This document shows positions 20,095 to 28,530 of a stretch of 31,261 nt of DNA, in pieces. The number at the start of each line of letters is the position of its first letter. Within the stretch, counting starts at the first letter, position 1. The DNA is from Chara braunii. Its lineage: Eukaryota > Streptophyta > Charophyceae > Charales > Characeae. The notes under the pieces were generated by a model. It did not search any database, was not told where the DNA came from, and worked only from the letters and a program-made list of their open reading frames with translations. The DNA lies in assembly GCA_003427395.1 (NCBI GenBank), contig BFEA01001121.1, positions 12,333 to 43,593 of the forward strand. The letters run 5' to 3'. A program made the position numbers and the translations under genes.

Positions 20095-21615
20095 GCATCC
20101 CTTGTTCTGAGTTCGCTTACAGTGTTACTACGCGTCTGAATGACAGTGATGTTGTGATGAACGATAGAGTTCATCAGTGGAATGACAAATTATGTGATCT
20201 GGTTCTATACCCCCTGGATCATAATATGGGGGATACCTTTGGTTGCTGTCCTTTGATTTACTCGCAAGGATTACGAAAGTTTTTCATTGACAATCCACAT
20301 ATCAATACAGTTAGTGAGAGTGAGGACGTGGTTCTGCTGAAGTGTAAAGAACTATATAAATCCAAGAAATTGGTTTAATTAGCGCCTTGGGATAATGGTG
20401 GTAGATTAGGACGCTCGTATGTTTTGCCGAAGCACAAGGATGTTAGTAGGTGGCGCCCCATCTGCCCGTCCTGGTCGGAACCTACTAAGAAGGCTGCTCG
20501 TATTACGTCTCCTTGTGTCAACGAACTCATTAGAAGAATTTCTAAGGTCTGTCATTTTAATTTAGGCAGTGCACACTTGCTACCAACCTTTCTTTGCTCT
20601 GTTAACAAGGGAATTGTTGAGGGGGATGTCATTTTTGGACGTAGTTGCAATGTAAAAGAAATGTTCTCTCAATTGCCGCATTCCGCTATCATGACAGCAG
20701 CCGAATGGGCCATCAGCACCTTCGAGGATAAAGGATTCTTTAAGTTCTCTTACTATCCAAGAAGGAAGCGTGTGCGGTTGTGCAGGATTGCTATAAGTGA
20801 GACTGGTCACAAATCTGTCAAGTTCTCTCTGCTGTTACGGTTCATCGATTATGATTTGGGTAATACTTACAGTTTGGTAATGAGTAAAGTAGTGAAGCAG
20901 CAGCTGGGCATTCCAATGGGAAAATCCTCTAGCCCTGCTCTTGCTTGTCTCATGTGCATGCATAATGAGCATTGTTTCCTACGTAGTTTAGGCAATGATG
21001 CCAAGTTGGTGAAAGGATGTCGAATGATTGATGATGTTTCAGTTTTTGTTAAGAGTAATAGCATGGATCAAATTTCAAACTCTCATAGGGAATCCATTTT
21101 TCACAATTTCGAAACCGGGTGTTACGACAGACATTTGACTCTGGAAAAAAAACAGTACTTCGAATGATTGGTCATATCTTGGGTGTCGACTGTTGATCGG
21201 CGAACACCCAACGAGGATCTACTGTCAGACAATGCACAAGAATCAAGATGAGCTTTTTCGAGGTGATGGTCTGATTTTTCAAAATCTGCAGGATTACGGG
21301 TCCTTTTGCAGCAAAAAACAAAAAATGGCAGTGATCTCTTCCTTTCTCCATCGGGCACATACCATGGGCACTTTACCTGGGTCTGAGGCCTTGTTCCTTT
21401 TCAGCCTGAAACTGGAACTCAAGCGCCGGCAGTTTCCAGACTATTATTTTGAAAGGTCCCTTGTTTCCCTCAACACTAAAAAATTGGCGGGGTCTGGTCC
21501 CCTTGGATTGAGTGCTTTACAGGTTGGAAATTTTGGTAAACCCGGGACGGTTTCTTACAGGCCTTATTATTTTAGACCGTCAATATTTTCGATGCTTCTA
21601 GACTTTGTTTTTTAG
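20058..21615 (+). pseudogene. Penelope-like reverse transcriptase (broken)
   Basis: The frame from 20058 runs to 21167 with one in-frame TAA (20376-20378). It continues after a single-base insertion in an A-run (about 21147) as the 140-codon frame ending at 21615. Motifs in order: YVLPKHKDVSRWRPICPS (RT1/2 region); NVKEMFSQLPH (motif A, with Asn at 20649-20651 where Asp is expected); LGIPMGKSSSPALACLM (motif B); RMIDDVSVF (motif C, both Asp present); and a thumb region. GIPMG-x3-SP with IDD is typical of Penelope/telomerase-related RTs rather than LINE or LTR enzymes. Confidence 0.88.
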
Positions 21616-21650
21616 TCCGGCCTATACTTCATTAGACTACAAGTTAGTTA

Positions 21651-23281
21651 GGGCCTCGTTAGACACTCCTTGTGGACCTGAAATCCACAAGGAAATTATC
21701 GTTCCACCTGTCCTTGGGGACGATTCTCGGAAAACAATGTGAAAACACCACAAGGAGATTTCCTTGTGGCGTCCTTGTGGCCACAACCATTTTTTCCTTA
21801 CCCCCAAGGGACCTCCCGAGATCCCTCAGAGCACGAGGAAACGCGAAATTCGGAGCGGCGAAGGCATGCGTCGACGCACACTTTTGGTTCGAGGGTGGTC
21901 CAGACGTGGTCCAGCGAACGGGAGCACGGACATCCCTGCCTCCAAAATTTGCACGACGCCCCAACAACTCCAAACGGTCACCGTCTGCGTGAGGCCTCCG
22001 TCCGTCTACGCGATTTGTCGGCTGGCGTCCTGCGGTCTGCTGCTGTTCGCGATCGTCGACAACGGTCCGAAATCCGAATGGTTTTCCCGGTTGGCGTTGG
22101 TTTTGACGACGACAGTTTCATTGCAGAAGATCGTCGTTTTCTTCGTTTGTTGTCACGCCTCGCACGTTGGAGCACAGATCTTTCACCGATCTTTCTTGTG
22201 TCGACGGTCTTGTTCGTTGGACGGTCGACCGCTGACGTCGTTTTGTTGCCCTTTCAATGGCCCTTACATGGCCGACCTGCTGCACAGGCTGCCTCTGCTG
22301 CTCCTCGTCGTCGTGCTGCTTCTCGTCGTTGTCTTCTTCCACGTGTGTTTCGTCGGCCTCGTCCCGGTCTTCCCACGTGCCGCCCGTGCTGCGCTTCACC
22401 CACCACCGCGGCGTCACACGTAGAATCACTCCGCAACCCAACGCGTAGCACAGCTGAACAACAGCCTCCGACGTCGCCACGTATTCGGCCCCATCGTCCG
22501 GACGTTGCGTCAATGTCCTCCGTCTACACGCGCGCAACTGCTCCTTCAGTCGCCCCAACGCCCTTTCTTGCAGACATCGAAGAACGATCGTGGACACGGC
22601 CGCCACCTCGGCCTGCAGCTCACAAGGCGTCAACACATCACATCTACCCTCTCCGCCGCCCTCCATAGCCGCGACATGGACACGGACCCGTCGCTCCGCT
22701 GCCGTCTGTGTCGTCCTTCCGCACCCGACGAAGAAGCCGAAGACGTCCATCGAAAGGTGGCCCCTTTTCTCTGCTTACAGTCCCGCATTCGGAAACGAGG
22801 AGCAAGGCGTAGTCGACGTGTGCAAAGGTCCACGGCGATGGACGCACCACACGCTGCCCGCGCAGTCGCAATGGCCTCGGGACGGAACCTCCGCCGCCGT
22901 TGAGCCCCTTTGCGCAGCACGGAGTCCTCGCGCCGCCAGCCACACGTCGCCGTCGTCGTCGCAGCAGTCATTCAAATTCCGAATTTCAAATGCCCACGCC
23001 CTTGGGGTTAAATTTCTTTTTGCGTCGCCCGCCATATGCCATTTCCCGCCTTGCGTCGCTTGACCACACCGCCTCCACACGGACAAAATACGTTGGACCA
23101 AGGACGACCGACCCCGCGACCGCTTATTTAGGTATGAAAACGGACGCGGGTAAGCCACAAGGAAACATCCTCGGGGGAGGTCCCCAAGGATGAGTGGAAC
23201 GACGCCGCAAATTCCCCTAAAAAACCACAAGGAGATTTCCTTGTGGCTCAAGGAACTCGTAAGGAGTGTCTAACGAGGCCC
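21651..23281 (-). mobile_element. PIF/Harbinger-like transposon, copy 2 (1631 bp), nested in the Penelope-like element
   Basis: Perfect terminal inverted repeats start GGGCCTCGTTAGACACTCCT. A TTA target duplication flanks the element (21648-21650 and 23282-23284). The homologous position in the truncated Penelope-like copy is the uninterrupted GTTAGTTAGTTCTC. A 3-bp TTA duplication and GGGCC ends fit PIF/Harbinger. The subterminal regions carry repeats of CCACAAGGA, two of them as a palindrome with TCCTTGTGG (about 21750 and 23225). The interior is GC-rich with only a partial protein, so it is probably a deletion derivative mobilised in trans. Confidence 0.85.
22118..22666 (-). pseudogene. 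Partial transposon protein, possible Harbinger transposase N-terminus
   Basis: The 182-residue frame starts MEGGGEGRCDVLTPCELQ. Its first 70 residues align with the fragment in copy 1 (8069-8386). Further on, RWWVKRSTGGTWEDRDE resembles the R-x-W-V segment that opens many PIF/Harbinger transposases. After that it becomes acidic and Gln-rich (DEKQHDDEEQQRQP), with no DDE-type catalytic motifs, as expected after internal deletion or frameshift. Family assignment rests mainly on the terminal repeats and target duplication. Confidence 0.45.
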
Positions 23282-23307
23282 TTAGTTCTCACCTATTCCC
23301 ATACCCA

Positions 23308-23372
23308 GCGCGCCCCTGAGGAGTGCCGGTTCACTGGCAAGGCGGCCGAAACAGCTGTTGGGTTCATTCGCC
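23308..23372 (+). ncRNA. Hammerhead ribozyme, type I, in the downstream Penelope-like copy
   Basis: Core CTGAGGA is at 23316-23322. Helix II pairs G with C and GCCG (23325-23328) with CGGC (23343-23346), with a bulged T. GAA (23348-23350) and the palindromic ACAGCTGT (23351-23358) follow. The cleavage position is T23359 (GTT, allowed by the NUH rule). Helix I pairs CCC (23313-23315) with GGG (23360-23362), plus a G-U and an outer GC/GC after an internal loop. The same structure stands at the homologous place in the upstream copy, with compensating and weakening changes. Confidence 0.8.
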
Positions 23373-23569
23373 AGTCGAGTTTCATGCTATGGCGGAATTC
23401 TTCCCGTCAATTTCGATTGTGCTTTATGTTAAATCTTATGCGAGCTGATGCGCTTGGGGTTTTCTACTTTCTACTTCTATTCTCCTGACTCCCTTCTCCT
23501 CTCCTTGTCTCGTTACCTTGAGTATGCATTCACTTGGTTGTGTCATACATTGGACTTTTTTCCACTTTC

Positions 23570-23579
23570 CACTAGACAA
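23570..23579. repeat. Right target-site duplication of the Penelope-like tandem
   Basis: CACTAGACAA matches 15660-15669 exactly and begins one base after the shared element 3' end (TTCCACTTT, 23568). Confidence 0.7.
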
Positions 23580-23601
23580 AGTGATACAAGCAACCTTCCC
23601 G

Positions 23602-23634
<33 letters not shown>

Positions 23635-24130
23635 GAGATCCCTTCAGAAGTGGGAACGAAGGACTGCTCACCAAGAGGAGATCAAATGGACATCTCTAAA
23701 GGGGGTGCCACAGCACCAGAGTTCTTGTTCAAGGCTGCTAACAAGTGGAACTGGGCAAACTAGCCGAGTCCGAAGAATTGAAGGACCCCTTCTTCGACTA
23801 TCACAAAAAAAAAAAAAAAAAAAAAAAAAAGAAGTTGCTCAAGCCGTGGCAAATGTGGTTTCACAGAACTTTCACCGCTTCACAGCTTTGCAAGTGCATA
23901 TCGCAGGACTCAAGCTATTGTCACTGTCCTTGTATCATTTCTGTTTCAGTAATGTACATTTATGATGTAATTAATTTAACTCGATTTAATTAAAAAAAAA
24001 AAGAAATATTGAATTCTTGCCGGTGAAGATGTTGTGGATTCTTGTTGCCAACTTGCCAGTAAATTATGCCAAACAAAAAATAATAAATTATGATCCGACA
24101 GTTTTTCAACTTTTTCAATTAAATTAATTA
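23580..24130 (+). other. Region with two long A-tracts and a possible exon-like stretch
   Basis: A-runs of about 30 and 26 bases lie at 23602-23631 and 23805-23830. Between them, plus-strand frames read EIPSEVGTKDCSPRGDQMDI and, in another phase, VELGKLAESEELKDPFFDYH. Both look protein-like, but they are in different frames with stops nearby, so they may be relics of a retroposed transcript. From 23930 to 24130 the sequence is AT-rich without features. Confidence 0.3.
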
Positions 24131-24725
24131 ATGGCATTTAATGTGTGTTTTTCAAACTTTTTCTTCCTTCTCCCTCCCTCCCTCCCTCCCTCCTTCCATG
24201 CCATGCTTCATGCCCTTCCCTCATCCCATGCTTCATGCCCTTCTCCCTCCCTCCCTCCCTCCCTTCCATACCATGCTTCTTTTCTTCCTCTTCTTCCTTG
24301 TTACCTTCCTGCCCTCCTGCTCCCCCTTTTTCTACCCGCCTGCATGTGTGACTTTCTTTGTTTCATTTTCTCCTTTTTTCTGTTCGCCTGGCCTTTGTAT
24401 TGCAGTCTCTCGCCCACGACCGAGGCAGTTCGTGGCCATCGGGAAGCAGCCCTACTCCCAGTTCAATGGCTGAAGTTGATACAGACAGAAAGAAAAGTGC
24501 ACCTTTGCATCCATCGAACCGCGACCCTTCTGTTCGCAAACGGATGCCTTCAAGGACATCTTGGCCCTCTTGGAGGACTGATGTATGATGTGCCAGGTTA
24601 CATGATCAAGGGGTATCACTTCCATTTTTATTTCTTCTGTGATCAGTTTGCTCCTCCACCATATGTCTTCGACTATCGAGATGTGAAGGACTCGACACTC
24701 GTGAGTCACCAATTTCAGTCACAAA
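24131..24725 (+). other. (CCCT)n microsatellite and possible exon fragment
   Basis: CCCT arrays at about 24174-24195 and 24243-24265 flank a small duplication of CCATGCTTCATGCCCTT. After a polypyrimidine tract and TTGTATTGCAG (acceptor-like, ending at 24405), plus-strand frames look exon-like (for example [20 protein letters not shown] at about 24590-24650) but contain stops in the adjoining phases. The product was not recognised. Confidence 0.3.
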
Positions 24726-24737
24726 GATGACATTCTC

Positions 24738-24933
24738 ATGGGTTGGATGGATGGACAGACAGATATGGATGGATGGATGGATGGATGGACGTATGGATGG
24801 ATGGATGGGTGGATGGAAGCACGGACGGAGGACGCACAGACGGAGAACACGCGGACGGAGGACGCACGGACGTCCTCCGTATGGATGGATGGATGGATGG
24901 ACGCACGGACGGANAAAAAAAAAAAAAAAAAAA
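24738..24933. repeat. (GGAT)n / GGACGCAC minisatellite followed by an A-tract with one N
   Basis: Repeats of GGATGGAT and GGACGCACGGACG run to 24912. A single N at 24914 and 19 A residues follow. The Trp/Met/Asp-Gly open frames across this are artefacts of the 4-bp period. Confidence 0.9.
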
Positions 24934-24958
24934 GATACGATCAACCTCCCCTCCAATC

Positions 24959-25083
24959 TATTGGACCTACGGTCTTCCCCCAGACATAACGCACCCTAAA
25001 AATGAATGTATACAAGCTATGTTTCCGGCCAGATGAGGCCAAAATAAGGGTGCGTTATGTTCGGGGGAAGACGGTAGTATTGG
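24959..25083. mobile_element. MITE with about 30-bp terminal inverted repeats and TATTGG duplication
   Basis: CTACGGTCTTCCCCC...ACATAACGCACCCT (24967-24998) faces AGGGTGCGTTATGT...GGGGGAAGACGGTAG (25048-25077). TATTGG stands on both sides (24959-24964, 25078-25083). The related retroposon sequence at 15494-15517 has one uninterrupted TATTGG (15503-15508), which gives the empty site. The element is about 111 bp with a non-coding centre. The duplication could extend to 8 bp with mismatches (hAT-like). A TA duplication (Tc1/mariner-like) is less consistent with the empty site. Confidence 0.75.
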
Positions 25084-25607
25084 TGGGGAGCCTCACCTGC
25101 TGGAAAAGGGGTCCAGCGTCCCAAAGCTACTAGTGCCACCCAACACGTGCAGGGAAGCAGGCATTCGGCCTCTTAATAACGAAACGGCCCGAAAGGCAGA
25201 AGAGGCTGGCCACGACCCGGGGGATGGGTCCCACTTAACACTGTTGAGATTTCGACCCTGTTGGCGGTTTTGCCAGCAGCCGGCATTATATCTGCAGCAC
25301 ATCCATAGGATGGGTAAGCAGGGAAGATATAAAGCCCTGCAGCAATACTAAGTAGTAAGTGATGCACACACTAGGGGCCGTGACCCACTAGCGGGGGTTT
25401 AGTTTATGTTTCGTGTATTTTCCAACGTGCTCACACTACTGGTAGGGCCATGAGATTTTCAGATCTGATGGCAAGGAGCCAGCCATGTACACTCGAAACC
25501 AGAACAAAACCTCGAGAAGTGGGACATGGCCCTAGGACTTCTTCACTTAATGCAGGACGTAAATGGGGTTAGTTACATCTCAGCGGGCCCCCGAATGTGG
25601 TTAGATG
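25084..25607. other. Continuation of the dispersed retroposon-like repeat, then unannotated sequence
   Basis: 25084-25120 shares GGTGGGGAGCC(T/A)CACCTG and TCCAGCGTCCC with the retroposon at 15509-15546. The rest has scattered short open frames and no recognised gene. Confidence 0.5.
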
Positions 25608-25766
25608 ATGCAATTTAACTACCAGTACTTCCTGAAGACGCTGCTCGTTATCAGCCCAGCAAAAGCAACATCCGTGACGTTTCCACTTGAATGGATCTGT
25701 ACCAGCACCCCAGGCCCGTTCATCCCAGCACACGGCTTCCGGAAGTACTGGTGGTTTGGTGCAAGG
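25608..25766. mobile_element. Foldback MITE-like element (ACCAGTACTT family, copy 1)
   Basis: The arm around AACTACCAGTACTTCCTGAAG (25617-25637) is the inverse of CTTCCGGAAGTACTGGTGGTT (25736-25756), with matching flanks (ATGCAA / TTGCAC side). The core ACCACCAGT.CTT is shared with the element at 26536-26746. A direct repeat, CGTTTCCACTTGA, occurs at about 25678 and 25781. Confidence 0.6.
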
Positions 25767-25998
25767 CTGGGGAAGTGTACCGTTTCCACTTGATAGATCT
25801 AGTGTGTGAGTAGGTCCTTAGAATAAACAAGATTTGATGTACTTAAAAAAAAAAAAAAAAACCAAAGTCTTAGATTTAATGTGGATTAAAAACCATTTTT
25901 GACAATTTTCTGGTGTCACTTCTGTTGAACTTCAGCTACCTTCCCGAAAAAAAAAAAGAAAAAAAAGAACCTTCAGCTACTTGATGCAGACTGAGTAC

Positions 25999-26158
25999 GA
26001 GGTCCCACGAGCGGAGAGGCTTGGATCTAACGCCTGATTCTGGACGTGTTTGCGGAGAGGTGCAGAACATAGGGATTGTTGTGCTTTTCTGCATCTCTGC
26101 ATTAAACACGTCCAGATATTCAGAAACTCTATCCTATCCTTTTTGCTAGTGGGACCTC
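25999..26158. mobile_element. Foldback MITE-like element, 160 bp
   Basis: The termini GAGGTCCCAC (25999-26008) and GTGGGACCTC (26149-26158) are perfect inverses. An inner pair, CTGGACGTGTTT (26040-26051) and AAACACGTCCAG (26104-26115), is also perfect, followed by GCGGAGAGGTGCAGAA / TTCTGCATCTCTGC. No coding capacity. 25767-25998 and 26159-26535 hold A-tracts and no gene. Confidence 0.7.
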
Positions 26159-26535
26159 AACCCTGGTGGATACTCCTCTCGCATAGATATATATAGGGCC
26201 TCGCTCCACTACTCTTCAAATGTGCAAAACGAGAGTGAAGCCACCGCTAGAACATGGAAAGATACACAGCAATGATTTTTTGTCTTCGATGCATGTAGAT
26301 AGTAGTGGGGGGGGAGGCCCATAGTTCTTTCACTTTTTTCTTTTCTTTTCTTTATACAACTTGAAAGGAATTCAAATTTATATTCCTTCAATGAGATGAG
26401 GCGGACCTCGCAATTCTACCAGGAACTACTGGGGGCCATTACTCAGCTTCGGCTCATGCTGGAAACCGGGTCCAGTGTCCTATTGCCCAACAGGCCTTGT
26501 ACAAAAGATCAACATGAGAGCGCAACGAAGAGAGC

Positions 26536-26746
26536 ATTAAACCACCAGTGCTTGGCCCAGCTATCGGCCGTGGTGCTTTCCCGTTAACGCGTCGCACCTT
26601 TAGGGCTTCGGGGTCCTGGAGCACTATGGCTGGAAGCGCCAGCCAAAAAAAATTTGAAACGGTACCCGGGCACTTCGGCGAAAATCGGCGCGCAGGGGCA
26701 TTCCAGGCTCGGCATCGATAGCTGGGCCAAGTACTGGTGGTTTAAA
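26536..26746. mobile_element. Foldback MITE-like element (ACCAGTACTT family, copy 2), 211 bp
   Basis: TTAAACCACCAGTGCTTGGC with CCAGCTATCG (26537-26566) is the inverse of 26716-26746, with one mismatch over about 30 bp. The centre is GC-rich and non-coding. The terminal motif AAACCACCAGT matches the arms of the element at 25608-25766, so the two belong to one family. Confidence 0.75.
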
Positions 26747-27403
26747 CTCTGTACAGCAACTACTGTGTTACCTTATTCGGGATCTCAAAGCCCCTGGGAC
26801 CAGAACAGCCACTCCACTCTATAGGTCCGACCTATCCTTTTTAGCGAAGGACCCTGAAAAACCAGTGTTTTGTTTTGTCTCTCCGGCCTATTGCGGCTTT
26901 TGGAAAAGCCGGACGCACACATTGGGCCTGCCTGGCCCTAATGCCGCCTACTAACCTTGTAGCAACCACTGAGCATACCTCTTCTTTTTTATTTTTAGAA
27001 GGCCCTTGTTCAAAACCTCTATCCTGGTAGTGGTAAGAGCACCACGGAGTTTGACCCTTTGCCTACCGGGCTGCATACCTACCTCAGTTTACCGTCATCT
27101 GAAACAGTTGCGAAGTAATTCTTTTTCGCCCATGTCCTGGAATTATACCAGAGCTGTCCCTTTGTTTTCCAACCGGCTACCGCTACTTATCTGATTGAAG
27201 GTCTGATTCCCTTCGGAAAACGTTTTCATTTCTTGCAACCAGATCGCTTCGAAAATAATTCCTCTTCATATCAGGGCTGCATACCGTTCCCCACATGTGA
27301 AGTTACTGTTATCTGGGGCCTTCGCGTGTAGTATGAAGTCTACCCCCCATTCGGACGCCGAGGCTGAGAAAGGCTTCCACCTGTCCTTCCACCATTCCCA
27401 GAA
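26747..27403. other. No recognisable gene
   Basis: Contains short inverted repeats (for example CCGGC / GCCGG near 26885-26912) and scattered short frames only. Confidence 0.4.
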
Positions 27404-27815
27404 TTCGAACTTCACCAGAAGCTAGCATTTCCTGCAGCTGTAATCTTGCATTAAATTTTCCTGCACCCAGAATCTTGCAGAGAATAGTAGTGTCCTGTTT
27501 CGAAGTCATGTTTCAAATTCACGGAAATAACAGGACACCGCAGGTGCGGGTGGAGAGCAGTAACTGTTAGCAATTTGATGAAAAAAGCCAGTTACCAATC
27601 GGAAGGAAAAAGCAGGTACCGGTACCAGTCCTGCCAGTTCGAACTTCACCAGAATCTAGCATTTCCCGCAGCCAGAATCTTGCCGAGAATAGCTGTGTCC
27701 TGTGTCGAAGTCGTGTTTCAAATTCGCGGAAAGAACAGGACACTGCAGGTGTGGGTGGAGAGCAGTTACCAATTGGAAGAAAAAAGTAGGTACGGGTACT
27801 GGTCCTGCCAGTTCA
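27404..27815. repeat. Tandem repeat (units start 27404 and 27638) with an internal hairpin
   Basis: Both units begin TTCGAACTTCACCAGAA and contain GTGTCCTGT...ACAGGACAC (a perfect stem around about 30 bases), followed by GGGTGGAGAGCAGT. Unit 1 (234 bp) has two extra insertions of about 30 bp relative to unit 2 (174 bp). A third partial start (AGTTCAAC) lies at 27810. Confidence 0.85.
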
Positions 27816-28119
27816 ACAATTGGCAAAAATGGGAGGTAACAATGGGAGGTACTGGTACCGTTACCCGTGCTTTCCCATGGGCTGAGGCGTGAGGTAAATT
27901 CAGCACAGGGTGGCCTTATTGCCTTAAGGGAACCCCCAACGGGGGACACCGGCCAGGGGACGGCGGGTGGCAGAGGGACCGAGCATCATCTGAGTGGCCA
28001 GTCGCTGTGCCTCCAGGTTACCCCTCCTCCTATGAACATCAGCAGAGACTGCTTTTTAATGTCAATTGGGGGCACCAACGGGCTATATCTTGGTGGTGGA
28101 CGCCAAGCATGGCCAGGGC

Positions 28120-28200
28120 GGTACATGAGGCCAATGGGGATTGAACCCAAGACCTGCTGAATGCCACTCGTGTGCCTTACCAACTGAGATAGGCCGCTGG
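28120..28200 (-). repeat. tRNA-derived sequence (SINE head or tRNA pseudogene)
   Basis: On the minus strand, TATCTCAGTTGGTAAGGCA (box A-like, 28191-28173) is followed about 25 bases later by GGTCTTGGGTTCAATCCCC (box B-like, 28154-28136). Spacing and flanking GGCC on both sides fit a tRNA fold with a poor acceptor stem. A functional tRNA is unlikely because the anticodon arm does not form cleanly. The sequence beyond the box B end could be a SINE body extending towards 27890, but no tail was located. Confidence 0.6.
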
Positions 28201-28211
28201 ATCCTACAGCT

Positions 28212-28530
28212 GCTGTCATGACCACCTGGGCCAAGACTCTTCCTGCTATGCATCTGCCTCCCTACGATCTGATTGGCCATGCAAAACTAGGCACTTCCTT
28301 TCTCCTCCCCTCCTTCTCGAAAGCGCAATCCCGTATCTGCCGTGCATGCATGCACGCTGTCATGACCACCTGGGACAAGACATTGCATGCTCAGATCTAT
28401 GCGTGCTTTCTTCCTGCTATGCATCTGCCTCCCTACGATCTGATTGGCCATGCAAAACGTAGGCTCTTCCTTTCTCATCCCCTCCTTCTTGAAAGCGCAA
28501 TCCCGTATCTGTCGCGCATGCATGCACGCT
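28212..28530. repeat. Tandem duplication, period 144 bp
   Basis: Units start GCTGTCATGACCACCTGGG at 28212 and 28356. They share CTTCCTGCTATGCATCTGCC and GAAAGCGCAATCCCGTATCT, and both end near TGCATGCATGCACGCT. Unit 2 has a 29-base insertion. No gene seen. Confidence 0.9.

Larger units (their letters stand above)
16612..23569 (+). mobile_element. Penelope-like retroelement with GIY-YIG domain before the RT (downstream copy)
   Basis: The unit runs from GACACGCACATAG to TTCCACTTT, about 5.3 kb once the 1631-bp transposon at 21651-23281 is removed. In order it holds a non-coding leader, a zinc-knuckle/coiled-coil ORF1, a GIY-YIG endonuclease segment, a linker with a C-x-C pair, a reverse transcriptase, and a 3' tail with a hammerhead ribozyme. 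GIY-YIG before RT is the reverse of classical Penelope and matches the permuted Naiad/Chlamys clade. Many stops and frameshifts show it is dead. Region 19011-19640 is C/T-rich and badly decayed. Confidence 0.85.

Noticed and set aside
20424-21615. LINE or LTR reverse transcriptase
   Set aside because: The LGIPMG-x3-SP and IDD motifs, GIY-YIG nuclease, tandem arrangement and hammerheads all favour a Penelope-like element; no APE endonuclease, integrase, RNase H or LTR was seen.
21739-22668. 309-codon plus-strand frame inside the nested transposon
   Set aside because: Low-complexity Arg/Pro/Ser-rich, no motif; the opposite strand shares a protein segment with the other family member.
24738-24990. 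Trp/Met/Asp/Gly-rich frames
   Set aside because: Artefacts of the GGAT 4-bp repeat and adjacent A-tract.
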